A stretch of 64,000 bases of DNA from an archaeon. Lineage in GTDB: Archaea; Thermoproteota; Nitrososphaeria; Nitrososphaerales; Gagatemarchaeaceae. This document shows, piece after piece, positions 33,037 through 42,766 of the stretch. The DNA lies in NCBI GenBank assembly GCA_021786575.1, contig JAJYMY010000001.1, forward strand, positions 235,392-299,391, in the 5' to 3' direction. Positions within the stretch are counted from its first letter, which is position 1, and each line of letters begins with the position of its first letter. Made by a program: the position numbers and the translations under genes. The notes beneath the pieces were generated by a model that did no database searches, was not told where the DNA came from, and saw only the letters and a program-made list of their open reading frames with translations.

Positions 33037-34434
33037 GTGGTCGCCTTTGGCCCTGCAGTAGTAGCTTCAGAGGTTGAACTGTCAGCCAAGAAGCTAGACA
33101 TCAAAGAGCCACCACGAGAGCTTTTTGCGAAGTTTCTGAGCAGATACGAGAACGCCTTCCTCCTAGAGTCCGCCAGTCACCACTCGAAGCTGGCAGAATA
33201 TTCGTTCATCGGGTTTGAGCCTTCGACACTCGTAGAGGCTGATTCGGGCGTGCTCGAAGTGACAGATACAGCGTCCGGGGCGAAGGATAGGGTCAGAACC
33301 GAGGACCCTCTCAAGGATTTGAGGCGAATCGTCCCTCCGAACTCTGTCAGCGGGCTCTTCAGATTCATCGGAGGCGCCGTTGGGTACATCTCTTATGACG
33401 CCGTGAGATACTGGGAGAGGCTACCCCGCGGAAATGGGAGTCGGGCCCAGTTTCCAGAGCTGAAGTTTGGGATCTACCGAGACGGCGTCGTGTACGATCA
33501 CGCCAATGGGGAGACATACTACTACACCCTCGGAGAGAACAGGGTGAGCGAAGTCCTCACCACCGCATCGAGAGCGGGAGGAGGCGTCGAAGTGAGGGCC
33601 TCTGAGCCGAAGCTGTCCATGAGCAGGCAGGAGTTCGAGAGCAAAGTGCTTAAGGTGAAGGAGCACATTTCGGCCGGCGACATATTTCAGGCTGTGCTAT
33701 CTAGGCGCGTCGACATAGAGGTAGAAGGTGAGCTTTCGACGTTCTACGGTTCCTTAGCTCGAGTCAACCCATCGCCATACATGTACTTCCTAAAGTTTGG
33801 AGACACGAAGGTCGTCGGGTCGAGCCCAGAGATGCTCGTCAGGGTCGAAGACAGGATGGTAGAGACCTATCCAATCGCCGGGACGCGCCCTGTGCTGGCT
33901 GACCCCAGGGAGAACGCCAGGTTAGCAAGGGAGCTCGTCGAAGATCCAAAGGAGAAGGCAGAGCACTTGATGCTCGTGGATTTGGGCAGGAATGACGTCG
34001 GGAAGGTTTCGAAGTATGGGACGGTTGGGGTCCCTGAATTCATGACTGTCGAAAGATTCAGCCATGTTCAGCACATGGTCTCCCATGTGGTCGGCGAATT
34101 GAGAGAAGACCTTGATTCGTATGATGCCTTGAAAGCAGTCTTTCCAGCTGGCACCGTGTCGGGCGCGCCCAAGGTCAGAGCGATGGAGATAATTGAGCAG
34201 CTCGAACCTTCTGCGAGAGGCCCATATGCCGGGGCTGTAGGGTACTTCTCTTTCAACGGAAACGCCGACTTCGCTATAACCATAAGGACGTTGGTTTCAC
34301 AAGGCAGAGCCTGTTCCATACAGACCGGAGCAGGCATCGTGGCGGATTCGTCCCCAGAGAAGGAGTGGGATGAGACCGAAGCGAAGGCGCGAGGGCTGTT
34401 GAGGGCCCTGGAGCTGGCGGAGGAGAAAGGATGA
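33037..34434 (+). CDS. trpE: Anthranilate synthase component I TrpE
   Basis: 465 residues. Converts chorismate plus ammonia (from TrpG) to anthranilate, the first step of tryptophan synthesis. Seen: LLESA motif near the N terminus (Trp feedback site), the chorismate-binding core FQAVLSRRVDIE, GSSPEMLVRV, AGTRPVLADPRENAR, LVDLGRNDVGKVSKYG and GTVSGAPKVRAMEII. Complete. GTG 33037 is the first gene of trpEGDCFBA, expressed from the palindromic promoter just upstream. It overlaps trpG by 4 bases. Confidence 0.95.
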   Translation: MVAFGPAVVASEVELSAKKLDIKEPPRELFAKFLSRYENAFLLESASHHSKLAEYSFIGFEPSTLVEADSGVLEVTDTASGAKDRVRTEDPLKDLRRIVPPNSVSGLFRFIGGAVGYISYDAVRYWERLPRGNGSRAQFPELKFGIYRDGVVYDHANGETYYYTLGENRVSEVLTTASRAGGGVEVRASEPKLSMSRQEFESKVLKVKEHISAGDIFQAVLSRRVDIEVEGELSTFYGSLARVNPSPYMYFLKFGDTKVVGSSPEMLVRVEDRMVETYPIAGTRPVLADPRENARLARELVEDPKEKAEHLMLVDLGRNDVGKVSKYGTVGVPEFMTVERFSHVQHMVSHVVGELREDLDSYDALKAVFPAGTVSGAPKVRAMEIIEQLEPSARGPYAGAVGYFSFNGNADFAITIRTLVSQGRACSIQTGAGIVADSSPEKEWDETEAKARGLLRALELAEEKG

Positions 34435-35021
34435 AAGTCCTGATAATAGACAACTATGACTCGTTCGTCTACAATCTGGCTCAGCACGTGGGGTCACTGG
34501 GGGCTCAGCCTCTCGTCGTGAGGAACGACGGGATTACCGTCGACGAGGTCGAAGAGATTTCCCCTGAGAGAATCATAGTCTCGCCTGGGCCCGGGAATCC
34601 AGAAGACGACAGAGCATTCGGCGTCTGCGCGAGCGTGCTGAGGGGGATCAGCAGGTATGTGCCGACCCTCGGGGTATGCTTGGGGCATCAGGGGATAGGA
34701 TACGTGTTCGGTGCCAAGATTGGGCGAGCGCCCAGAATGATGCATGGGAAGACCAGCAGGATAGTTCACGACGGCAAGGGTGTGCTCCAGGGGGTCGCCA
34801 GCCCTCTCGAGGCCACCAGATACCACTCGTTGGTAGTGCAGAAGGATGGCCTTCCATCCGAACTGAAGGTCACAGCTTTGGCTCTCGACGATGCGGAGAT
34901 CATGGGGCTGAGGCATTCGCGGTATCCAATCGAAGGGGTGCAGTTCCACCCCGAATCGATAATGACCCCTGAGGGGATGAAAATTGTGAGGAATTTCATA
35001 GAGAAGGGGGTCGACGCATGA
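34431..35021 (+). CDS. trpG: Anthranilate synthase component II TrpG (glutamine amidotransferase)
   Basis: 196-residue class I glutaminase: NYDSFVYNL N terminus, SPGPGNPEDD, nucleophile Cys in LGVCLGHQGIGY, and VQFHPESI with the catalytic His-Glu. Feeds ammonia to TrpE. Overlaps trpE and trpD by 4 bases each, so translation is coupled. The protein ends soon after the triad as normal. Confidence 0.95.
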   Translation: MKVLIIDNYDSFVYNLAQHVGSLGAQPLVVRNDGITVDEVEEISPERIIVSPGPGNPEDDRAFGVCASVLRGISRYVPTLGVCLGHQGIGYVFGAKIGRAPRMMHGKTSRIVHDGKGVLQGVASPLEATRYHSLVVQKDGLPSELKVTALALDDAEIMGLRHSRYPIEGVQFHPESIMTPEGMKIVRNFIEKGVDA

Positions 35022-36076
35022 TTCAGCACGCGATACAGAAAGCCCTCGGAGGGGCCCCGCTGACCAGTGAAGAAATAGAAGAATCAGTCAAGGAAATCGT
35101 CGAGGGGAGGGCGACCCAAGCGAAGATGGGGGGGTTCCTCGTGGCGCTGGTGGGGAAGGGAGAGACCCCCGAAGAGATTGCTTCCTTTGCATCTGTGCTA
35201 AGGGGATACAGCGTCAGGATAGCCCCCCAAGTCAGCGGCCGGTTGGTGGATACTTGCGGTACCGGCGGGGACAGGGCCAAGACGTTCAACATCAGCACGG
35301 TCGCTGCTCTCGTGGTGGCTGGAGCCGGAGTACCTGTCGCCAAGCATGGCAACAGGTCGGTCACAGGAAAGTGCGGCAGCGCGGACGTCCTCGAGCGCCT
35401 GGGGTTCAACATAGACGCTCCGCCCGCGATGGTGAAGGAGAGCATAGAGAGGTCAGGGGTCGGCTTCATGTTCGCACCCACATTCCATCCGGCGATGAAG
35501 CGCGTCGCACCGCTCAGGAGAGAGTTGGGGGTGAGGACGGTCTTCAACCTGATGGGCCCTCTCATCAATCCAGCCGGGGCCAGCGCTCAGCTCGTGGGGG
35601 TGTACTCGCCGGAGATGGTGGCGAAGGTTGCAGCCGCGTTGAAGATACTTGATTGTGAGGAGGCGATGATAGTCCATGCGCAGGAGGGCATGGACGAGAT
35701 TTCGGCATCTGGGAAGACATTGGCCGCCTGGCTAAAAGGTGGAGAGATTCAGACCATAGAGCTCTCGCCGGCAGACTTCGGAGTCGAAGCACAGCGGTCG
35801 CAGCTCCGTGAGGTAAGCGGGGTGGAGGAGGCCGCCGGTCTTGTGTTGTCTATACTCGAAGGCGACGGAAGAGGGGCGCCCCTTACAGACGTGGTGCTGC
35901 TGAACGCCGCGGCCGCCCTAGTGGTCGCAGGGAGGGCAGACGACTTCGCTGGCGGCGTCGAACTGGCCAGGGAGTCGCTTGCCAGCGGGGCCGCGCTGAC
36001 CAAGCTGAGGACACTCGTCGAAGGGAGCGGAGGAGACGTGTCAAGGGTCGAGGCGTATGCGACGGCCAGACGATAG
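35018..36076 (+). CDS. trpD: Anthranilate phosphoribosyltransferase TrpD
   Basis: 352 residues. Joins anthranilate with PRPP to form phosphoribosylanthranilate. Seen: VDTCGTGGDRAKTFNIST (PRPP/pyrophosphate loop), KHGNRSVTGKCGSADVLE (anthranilate and Mg region), and FMFAPTFHPAMKRVAPLRRELGVRTVFNLMGPL. Complete. It overlaps trpC by 20 bases, longer than the other junctions. Confidence 0.95.
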   Translation: MIQHAIQKALGGAPLTSEEIEESVKEIVEGRATQAKMGGFLVALVGKGETPEEIASFASVLRGYSVRIAPQVSGRLVDTCGTGGDRAKTFNISTVAALVVAGAGVPVAKHGNRSVTGKCGSADVLERLGFNIDAPPAMVKESIERSGVGFMFAPTFHPAMKRVAPLRRELGVRTVFNLMGPLINPAGASAQLVGVYSPEMVAKVAAALKILDCEEAMIVHAQEGMDEISASGKTLAAWLKGGEIQTIELSPADFGVEAQRSQLREVSGVEEAAGLVLSILEGDGRGAPLTDVVLLNAAAALVVAGRADDFAGGVELARESLASGAALTKLRTLVEGSGGDVSRVEAYATARR

Positions 36077-36848
36077 CTTCTTGGCGCGGCTCGTCAGGTC
36101 CGCGAGGGCCCGCGTCGACGACGGTTACTATGACGTCAGAGAGGAGAAGAGCCTGCGACGGTTTAGCCTTGCGAAGTCGCTCAGAAGAGAAGATAGGATC
36201 CCGATCATCGCAGAGGTAAAGTTCCGCTCGCCGGCGGACGGGAAGCTCACTGCGCAGAGGGACGTCGGGGAACTAGCCAAAGCATACGAGAGGGGCGGGG
36301 CGGCCGGGATATCGGTCCTGACAGAGCCTGAACACTTCGACGGGCGCTTGGAATACATCCCTGCTGTCAAGAAAGCGGTTGGGGTCCCTGTCCTGATGAA
36401 GGACGTCATTGTGGACGGGGTGCAGGTGGAGGCAGCCTGCCGATTGGGCGCAGACGCGGTCCTCCTGATAGCCGGCGTATTCAGGAACGAGTATGCCGCA
36501 GCCAGGATGGAGTCGATGCTCGCGAACGTTCACTCAATGGGGATGGAGGCACTGGTCGAAGCGCACGACGAGACCGAGCTCGCAATCGCCCTTTCAAGCG
36601 ACGCTGACGTCGTCGGGATAAACAACAGGAATCTCGGTGACCTTTCGGTCTCCCTCGACACTTCTCGAAGGTTGCTCCGCAAGGGTCCCTTTGCGAAGCC
36701 TGTGATATGTGAGAGCGGGATCAGTTCCAGGGACCAGGTCGAGTCTCTGGTCGCTCTAGGAGCGGACGGGTTCCTAGTTGGCTCGGCGCTTATGAAGTCC
36801 AATGACCTGGCAGGATCCATCAGGGCTCTATCAGGGATGAAGGAATGA
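36057..36848 (+). CDS. trpC: Indole-3-glycerol phosphate synthase TrpC
   Basis: 263-residue TIM barrel that closes the indole ring by decarboxylation. Seen: IPIIAEVKFRSPADG (catalytic Lys strand), GGAAGISVLTEPEHFDG, VPVLMKDVIVD (catalytic Lys), GINNRNLGDLSVSLD and SGISSRDQVE. The usual KxSPS first motif reads KFRSP. ATG 36057 lies inside trpD and it overlaps trpF by 4 bases. Confidence 0.95.
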   Translation: MRRPDDSFLARLVRSARARVDDGYYDVREEKSLRRFSLAKSLRREDRIPIIAEVKFRSPADGKLTAQRDVGELAKAYERGGAAGISVLTEPEHFDGRLEYIPAVKKAVGVPVLMKDVIVDGVQVEAACRLGADAVLLIAGVFRNEYAAARMESMLANVHSMGMEALVEAHDETELAIALSSDADVVGINNRNLGDLSVSLDTSRRLLRKGPFAKPVICESGISSRDQVESLVALGADGFLVGSALMKSNDLAGSIRALSGMKE

Positions 36849-37480
36849 TCAGGGTCAAGATATGCGGCCTGACGAGGGAAGAAGACGTCGACCTCGCTGT
36901 GGAGGCCGGTGCCGATGCGGTGGGGTTCGTCAGCGGCTTCCCGGAGTCTCCGAGGAGTATCTCCGTCGAGCGTGCGGGGGAGCTCATCAGGAGGGTGCCT
37001 CCATTCGTTGACTCGGTCCTGGTCGCGCGGGCCGAGCTGGTGGAGTCTAACATGGAGAGAATAGCCCGAATCGGGCCCTCAGCCATACAACTCTATGGTC
37101 GAACCCTCGACCCTGTTGCTCTGAAGGAGAAGCTTGGGGTGAAGCTGATATTGCCGCAGGCGATGGGCGGCCGCAGAATCGGAGCCGGAGTCGCCGCGGG
37201 CTATGATGCCATGCTCGCGGACACCTACGCGGAAGGCGCCGCTGGGGGGACTGGCCGTACCTCAGATTGGGAGGAGTGCAGGAGGCTCAGGGACTTGATC
37301 TCCCCCCTGCCCTTCATCCTTTCTGGAGGGCTGCAGCCTGACAACGTCGTCGAAGCCATTTCGCGGGTTAGGCCCTACGCCGTCGACGTGTCGTCAGGGG
37401 TGGAATCGTCTCCAGGAGTGAAGGATCCCTCCAAGGTAATTGCATTCGTCGCCGGTGCGAAGGGGAAACAGGTTGGCTAA
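36845..37480 (+). CDS. trpF: Phosphoribosylanthranilate isomerase TrpF
   Basis: 211-residue TIM barrel catalysing the Amadori rearrangement before TrpC. Seen: [25 protein letters not shown] with the catalytic Cys, IQLYGRTLD (the usual QLHG reads QLYG), [19 protein letters not shown] with catalytic Asp, [14 protein letters not shown]. Complete. Start ATG overlaps trpC; it overlaps trpB by 8 bases. Confidence 0.93.
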   Translation: MIRVKICGLTREEDVDLAVEAGADAVGFVSGFPESPRSISVERAGELIRRVPPFVDSVLVARAELVESNMERIARIGPSAIQLYGRTLDPVALKEKLGVKLILPQAMGGRRIGAGVAAGYDAMLADTYAEGAAGGTGRTSDWEECRRLRDLISPLPFILSGGLQPDNVVEAISRVRPYAVDVSSGVESSPGVKDPSKVIAFVAGAKGKQVG

Positions 37481-38648
37481 GAGAGGGAGGTTCGGTAAGT
37501 ATGGCGGGCAGTATGTCCCCGAGACGCTCGTGCCCGCAGTACGAGAGTTGGAGAGGGCATACCGGCGTTTCAGGACTGACAGAGATTTCAAGTCCGAATT
37601 GGCCGGGCTCCTGAAGAACTACGCAGGGAGGCCAACCCCGCTTTATCTCGCGGCCAACATGACGAAGAAGGTCGGAGGGGCGAAGATCTACCTGAAGCGC
37701 GAAGACCTGCTACATGGAGGAGCGCACAAGATCAACAACACCCTAGGACAGGGACTGCTTGCGAAGAAGATGGGGAAGAGGAGGGTCATCGCAGAAACGG
37801 GGGCAGGGCAGCATGGGGTTGCGACCGCGATGGCCTGCGCAGCCCTCGGCCTGAAGTCAGAGGTCTACATGGGGAGGGAGGACATTGAGAGGCAGAAGCT
37901 CAACGTCTTCAGGATGAAGCTGCTCGGGGCAGAAGTGCATCCGGTCGACGCTGGCTCGCGGACACTCAAAGACGCGATAAATGAGGCGCTCAGAGATTGG
38001 GTGACCAACCTCGCTGACACGTACTACCTGATCGGTTCGGTCGTTGGCCCTCACCCCTACCCGACGATAGTTAGGGACTTCCAGAGCGTCATCGGGACGG
38101 AGATAGCCAAGCAGTCGACCTCGGTCCAGGGGACGCTTCCGGAAGCCCTTGTCGCTTGTGTCGGCGGGGGGAGCAACGCGATGGGGACGTTCCACCCCTT
38201 CTTACGGGAGAAGGACGTAGCGCTGTATGGGGTTGAGGCTGGCGGGACTGGGAGGTCCCACAATGCGGCCACGCTTGCTTATGGAAGGATCGGGGTAGTC
38301 CACGGCATGATGACCTACGTCCTGCAGGACGAAGACGGACAGACTGGCGAGACGCACAGCGTTGCTGCAGGGTTGGACTACCCAGGGGTCGGCCCTGAGC
38401 ACTCATATCTGAAAGACACTGGGCGTGTCTCCTATGTGACCGCTAGCGACGAGGAGGCCATCGGCGCGTTCCATGCTCTAGCTAAGGAGGAGGGGATACT
38501 TCCTGCGCTCGAATCGTCCCACGCGGTTGCGTATGCCGTGAAGCTGGCACGCTCGATGAAACCTGTCGAGAGCGTGGTGATCACCCTCTCTGGGAGGGGG
38601 GACAAAGACGTTCAGCTCATCGGCGGGAGGGGGGGGCTCGAGTTCTGA
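37473..38648 (+). CDS. trpB: Tryptophan synthase beta chain TrpB
   Basis: About 391 residues; PLP enzyme joining indole and serine. Seen: [16 protein letters not shown] terminus, [20 protein letters not shown] with the PLP Lys, [18 protein letters not shown]-type region replaced by [11 protein letters not shown] (phosphate loop), and [16 protein letters not shown]. This is the TrpB1 type that pairs with TrpA. TTG 37473 is chosen because it matches the family N terminus; the frame is open from TTG 37440. Followed directly by trpA. Confidence 0.94.
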   Translation: MAKRGRFGKYGGQYVPETLVPAVRELERAYRRFRTDRDFKSELAGLLKNYAGRPTPLYLAANMTKKVGGAKIYLKREDLLHGGAHKINNTLGQGLLAKKMGKRRVIAETGAGQHGVATAMACAALGLKSEVYMGREDIERQKLNVFRMKLLGAEVHPVDAGSRTLKDAINEALRDWVTNLADTYYLIGSVVGPHPYPTIVRDFQSVIGTEIAKQSTSVQGTLPEALVACVGGGSNAMGTFHPFLREKDVALYGVEAGGTGRSHNAATLAYGRIGVVHGMMTYVLQDEDGQTGETHSVAAGLDYPGVGPEHSYLKDTGRVSYVTASDEEAIGAFHALAKEEGILPALESSHAVAYAVKLARSMKPVESVVITLSGRGDKDVQLIGGRGGLEF

Positions 38649-38692
38649 GCAGGATACAAGAGGCGTTAGATTCCGTCGTAGGCGGAGCTCTC

Positions 38693-39448
38693 GTGGCGTA
38701 CGTCATGGGCGGAGATCCAGACCCTAGATCTTCCCTCGAGGTAGCGGGGGCTGTCCTGAGGGGAGGGACGGACGTCTTAGAGATAGGCATCCCTTTCTCT
38801 GACCCGATTGCGGACGGCAGGTCGGTTCAGGCTGCGGGGGTCCGGGCGCTCAGGTCCGGCACGAAGCCCGCGGACGTGTTGCGCGTCGCATCAGAGGCGA
38901 AGAGGATTCGCGACGTCCCGATTGTGGTGATGACATATTTCAACCCGATACTCTCCAAGGGCGTTTCTGCGTTCCTCGACGCTGCCAGCAGGAGCGGGGT
39001 CGACGGGGTGATTGTGCCAGACCTCCCTATGGACGAAGCGAGGGCGTTCAGCAGGGCGGCCCGGACCAGAGGAATCGACTCCATCCTCCTCGCGTCACCC
39101 ACCACCGGAGAAGGGCGCATGAAGAAGATAGTCGAGAGCACATCAGGCTTCCTCTATCTGGTTTCAGTGCTCGGCGTCACTGGGGCGAGGGAACAACTCG
39201 AAGGCAGCACCGTCAAGCTTGTCAGGCTCACTAAGAGATACACGCAGGGAAAGGTCCCCCTGGCGGTCGGATTCGGCATCTCCAGGCCCGAGCACGTCAG
39301 GGGAGTGATAAGAGCAGGGGCGGACGCTGCCATAGTTGGAAGCGCGATAGTCGACATGGTGGCTTCCATCGACAGTGGCGAGGACGAAGGGCTCAGGCGG
39401 ATCGAAACATTCGTCAGGTCTCTGAAACACGCCGCAAGGAACGCCTAA
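38693..39448 (+). CDS. trpA: Tryptophan synthase alpha chain TrpA
   Basis: 251 residues from GTG 38693. TIM barrel splitting indole-3-glycerol phosphate to indole. Seen: LEIGIPFSDPIADG (catalytic Glu and Asp), VIVPDLPMDEA, LVSVLGVTGAREQL and VGFGISRPEHV. The true N-terminal helix (RIQEALDSVVGGAL) is encoded just upstream in the same frame, but no ATG, GTG or TTG precedes it after the trpB stop; CTG 38645, overlapping that stop, is the only near-cognate start. It ends overlapping the convergent tyrA by 4 bases. Confidence 0.92.
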   Translation: MAYVMGGDPDPRSSLEVAGAVLRGGTDVLEIGIPFSDPIADGRSVQAAGVRALRSGTKPADVLRVASEAKRIRDVPIVVMTYFNPILSKGVSAFLDAASRSGVDGVIVPDLPMDEARAFSRAARTRGIDSILLASPTTGEGRMKKIVESTSGFLYLVSVLGVTGAREQLEGSTVKLVRLTKRYTQGKVPLAVGFGISRPEHVRGVIRAGADAAIVGSAIVDMVASIDSGEDEGLRRIETFVRSLKHAARNA

Positions 39449-40269
39449 GACCCCGCGTAGACCCGGGCGAGCGAAGCTTCCATGTCAGACTTTCTAAACT
39501 GGCGCGCGAGCCTTGCGAACTTGCTGTCGAAGGCCTTCGGGTCCTTCCTCTCGACGATTGACTTCATGGCTGACAGCTCGTCGATGGCCGTCGTCAAGGC
39601 TTCCAAGACGTGCTTGTTCTCGGTGTCGATGTGGAAGTAGAGCTCTGGGCCTTGTAGGAGGACCGCCTTCACGAGATTCAGTTGGGCGGAAGCGAACGGT
39701 GGGGCGGACTTGTGGAACAACTTCAAACCAGGTCCCTTCACCACCGCTGACGCGAAGGCCAAGGAACTGAGGTGCACCAGAGAGAGAGCGTAGGCCACCA
39801 GCCGGTCGTGCTCGGCTGGCCGGACCAAGGTCAAATCCGCCCTCTTGAAGAATCGGCGCGCGACCTTCAGATCCTGGTCCCCCCCGACCACGAGCATCTT
39901 AGGAGCCATCGACCTAGACGAGGGACCGAACATTGGATGTATAGAGAGCAGGGAGGCACCGCATGAAGACGCGAGGTTCTTGAGCGGCGCCAGCGTCGTC
40001 CCCTTGACCGACGCGATTTCGACGAGCACGGAGCCGCGCTTCAGTGCTGGTCTAATCTCTCTGGCAACCTTTACGGTGACCCCGATCGGCACAGCGAGGA
40101 GGACCAGGTCGGCCTGCCTGACGGCCCTAAGATTGGAGGCTGTGGCACCCCTTTGCCCGGGGTCGCCTGGATGCAAGTCAGACCCAACGACGATGTGTCC
40201 AAGGCGCCGGAAATAATCCGTGAAATATGAGCCCATCCCCCCGGCTGAGCCCAGGACAGCGACCCTCAA
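39445..40269 (-). CDS. tyrA: Prephenate (arogenate) dehydrogenase TyrA
   Basis: 274-residue NAD(P)-dependent enzyme for tyrosine synthesis: Rossmann VAVLGSAGGMGSYFTDYF, LLAVPI, IASVKG, SIHPMFGPS (catalytic His), then a helical domain. Last gene of the aro operon, overlapping the chorismate mutase-aminotransferase gene by 4 bases. Oxidises prephenate or arogenate; which of the two is not decided by sequence. It lacks an ACT domain, so Tyr feedback must act elsewhere. Confidence 0.9.
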   Translation of the reverse strand: MRVAVLGSAGGMGSYFTDYFRRLGHIVVGSDLHPGDPGQRGATASNLRAVRQADLVLLAVPIGVTVKVAREIRPALKRGSVLVEIASVKGTTLAPLKNLASSCGASLLSIHPMFGPSSRSMAPKMLVVGGDQDLKVARRFFKRADLTLVRPAEHDRLVAYALSLVHLSSLAFASAVVKGPGLKLFHKSAPPFASAQLNLVKAVLLQGPELYFHIDTENKHVLEALTTAIDELSAMKSIVERKDPKAFDSKFARLARQFRKSDMEASLARVYAGS

Positions 40270-41666
40270 GCTAGAAGGTCGCCCATCCGCCTGACTCCCT
40301 CTATGACAGTGTCCTTGGATTGGCCTAAGGAGATGCGGAAGAAGTCTTCGTAGCCACCGAATGCGGCGCCAGGTGTAACAGTGACTCCCCTTTGAAGGAG
40401 GCCTTCCACGAACCTGTCTCCTGTCAGGCCCGGTTTCTTGAGCCTCGGGAAGAAATACATGCCGCCGTCGGGCTTCACGTACTCCAGCGAGATTATCTTG
40501 TCCAGCTCCTTGGAGACCGCTTCGACCCTGTCCTTCATGTCGGCCGCATTTTTACTGGCCTCGGCGTCCGAGTCGAGGGCTTTGATTGCCCCGTATTGGA
40601 TGAACTCTGGGACAGAAGAGAGCATCAACGAGGTCATCCTCGTGACCTTTCCGACGATGTCCTTGCTGGAGACGATGTAACCTATCCTAAACCCAGTCAT
40701 CGCCCAGGTCTTCGAGAACGACGAGGTCAACACGAACTTCTTAGGTGTCGTCCGGAGGACGCTCGGACAAGGCTTAGACGAGTACTCGTTGTATATCTCG
40801 TCGCTTATCACCGTGAGGCCCCGGTCGTCGGCGATCTGGACCAACTCCCGGAAGGTCTCAGGAGGTATCACCTTCCCAGTCGGATTGTTGGGATAGCTCA
40901 GAACTAGCGCCTTCGTGTTCGGACGGATCGCCCGCTCCACCTCGCCGGGCGAGAGCGACCAGGCGTCCTCCAGTCTGCAGTTGACGACGATAGGCCTCAC
41001 TCCTAGGTGCTGCAGGGCCTCACGGTAGGCGGGCCAGTTGGGCTCGGGGACGATGGCGCTGTCCCCTTCGGACACGACCGCGGAGAGGCTCGCGTACACG
41101 GCGAACCTGCCGCTGGGGGTCACTGCGACTTCGTCGTCGGTGGCCGCGAACCCGCTCTTTCTTCGCAGGTAACCCCTGAGTGCGTAGAGGAGTTCTGGGA
41201 TTCCCCTCGCTTCTGTGTAGTGCGTCTTGAACCCGAAGAGGGCGTCCGAACATGCCTCGAGGACGGCCCGTGGCGGCCTGAAATCAGGCTCGCCGACGTC
41301 GAGACGTATCAGATTAGCCCCTCCCCTCTGCAGTTCGATTGCTCTGGCGAAGACCGACATGGGGCTCAGCCCTGACGGCTTTGACTGTAACCCCTGGACT
41401 TTCTTGGACTCGGCTAGGAGCAGGGAGAACATCTTCAGGCCAACGCTCCTGTCCACGCCGGCTCGGTCACACTCCTCAGTCACCTCCCTCAGCAGCGTGT
41501 CCTCCACAGCGTCGTCTTCGATGGGGATGGACCCAATTGACTTCAGGCGCCCTACTTCGCGCGCCAGACTGTTTCTGCGGCCGACGAGCCTGATTATTTC
41601 TTTGGTGGTCTCTGCGATGTCGCCACGGAGGTCGTCAATCCGTCGCTCTGGCTTAGCTCCGCTCAT
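40266..41666 (-). CDS. Chorismate mutase-aromatic aminotransferase fusion
   Basis: 466-residue bifunctional protein. Residues 1-90 are an AroQ-type chorismate mutase (IDDLRGDIAETTKEIIRLVGRR with catalytic Arg, LAREVGRLK). Residues about 100-466 are a class I aminotransferase: LDVGEPDFRPPRAVL, SYPNNPTGKVIPPE, DEIYNEYS and SSFSKTWAMTGFRIGY with the PLP Lys. It would turn chorismate to prephenate and transaminate either prephenate or aromatic keto acids, sitting between aroC and tyrA in the pathway and on the chromosome. Overlaps both neighbours by 4 bases. Confidence 0.9.
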   Translation of the reverse strand: MSGAKPERRIDDLRGDIAETTKEIIRLVGRRNSLAREVGRLKSIGSIPIEDDAVEDTLLREVTEECDRAGVDRSVGLKMFSLLLAESKKVQGLQSKPSGLSPMSVFARAIELQRGGANLIRLDVGEPDFRPPRAVLEACSDALFGFKTHYTEARGIPELLYALRGYLRRKSGFAATDDEVAVTPSGRFAVYASLSAVVSEGDSAIVPEPNWPAYREALQHLGVRPIVVNCRLEDAWSLSPGEVERAIRPNTKALVLSYPNNPTGKVIPPETFRELVQIADDRGLTVISDEIYNEYSSKPCPSVLRTTPKKFVLTSSFSKTWAMTGFRIGYIVSSKDIVGKVTRMTSLMLSSVPEFIQYGAIKALDSDAEASKNAADMKDRVEAVSKELDKIISLEYVKPDGGMYFFPRLKKPGLTGDRFVEGLLQRGVTVTPGAAFGGYEDFFRISLGQSKDTVIEGVRRMGDLLA

Positions 41667-42766
41667 CGTCCCCTGAGCACCTGCGGAATCAAGCCCGCCC
41701 TAATCGCGTGGTCTGCGAGCACGAGAGCTGTCGCGTTTTCGACGACTGGGATCGCCCTTGGGACCACGGTCGGGTCGTGACGCCCAGGGACGATTAGTCC
41801 CACCTCCTTCTTTGCAGCGAGGTCGACCGTCGTCTGCTTCGAGGCGATGGACGACGCTGGTTTGAAAGCTATCCTGTATACCACAGGCATCCCAGTAGAC
41901 AACCCTCCGAGGATCCCCCCGGCGTTGTTCGTCTTGGTCTTTATCACGTCCCCTTGGTAGTAGTACTCGTCGTTATTCTCCGTCCCCCTGAGCCGGGTCG
42001 AGGCGAACCCGGAGCCGAATTCCACCCCCTTGACGGCGGGAATCGAGAGAGCCATCCTGGCGAGCTCCGAGTCGAGCGACGCGAACACAGGTTCGCCGAG
42101 GCCGGCAGGCACGTTAAGCGCTATGCATTCGACAATGCCGCCGAGGCTGTTCCCGCCTCCGCGGGCTTCGATTATCTTCCTCTTCATCTTGTCCGCTGCC
42201 TCGGTCGTCGGAGCCCTGGCCTCGTTCTCGTACCGGTTCCTCCTTGCGGTTTCCAGGTCGAATCCCTCGGCGCGGACTCCACCGATCTCGAGCGAATAGG
42301 CGATAATCTCCACCCCCAGCACCTCACGGAGGAGCTTTTTCGCCACGGCTCCGCCCATCACAAAGGACGCGGTTATCCGCCCAGAGAACCTGCCTCCACC
42401 TCGATAATCGTTGAATCCGCCGTATTTCATCTTCGCGACCAGGTCTGCGTGGCCCGGACGAGGGGAGTTCACCATAGCGTCATATGACTTCGAATCCTTG
42501 TCACTGTTCCTGATGAGCATCATAATGGGGGCGCCCGTGGTGCGGCCGTTGAAGACTCCGGACATTATCTCTACCCTGTCATCCTCTTTCCGCTGGGTGG
42601 TGACTATCGACTGGCCAGGCTTTCTCAGGTCGAGCTCCACCTGCACGTCTTCCTCCTTCAGAGCCAATCCCGCAGGGCACCCGTCCAGGACAGCGCCTAC
42701 CACCTTTCCGTGGCTTTCGCCGAAGGTGACCAGGAGGAACCTTTCACCTATGATGTTGCCGCTCAA
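41663..42766 (-). CDS. aroC: Chorismate synthase AroC
   Basis: 367 residues. FMN-dependent enzyme making chorismate from EPSP. Seen: FGESHGKVVGAVLDGCPAG, RPGHADL, FSGRITASFVMGG and GRHDPTVVPRAIPVVENATALVLAD. Complete. Overlaps the upstream aroA by 4 bases; the operon is read from high to low coordinates. Confidence 0.95.
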   Translation of the reverse strand: MSGNIIGERFLLVTFGESHGKVVGAVLDGCPAGLALKEEDVQVELDLRKPGQSIVTTQRKEDDRVEIMSGVFNGRTTGAPIMMLIRNSDKDSKSYDAMVNSPRPGHADLVAKMKYGGFNDYRGGGRFSGRITASFVMGGAVAKKLLREVLGVEIIAYSLEIGGVRAEGFDLETARRNRYENEARAPTTEAADKMKRKIIEARGGGNSLGGIVECIALNVPAGLGEPVFASLDSELARMALSIPAVKGVEFGSGFASTRLRGTENNDEYYYQGDVIKTKTNNAGGILGGLSTGMPVVYRIAFKPASSIASKQTTVDLAAKKEVGLIVPGRHDPTVVPRAIPVVENATALVLADHAIRAGLIPQVLRGR

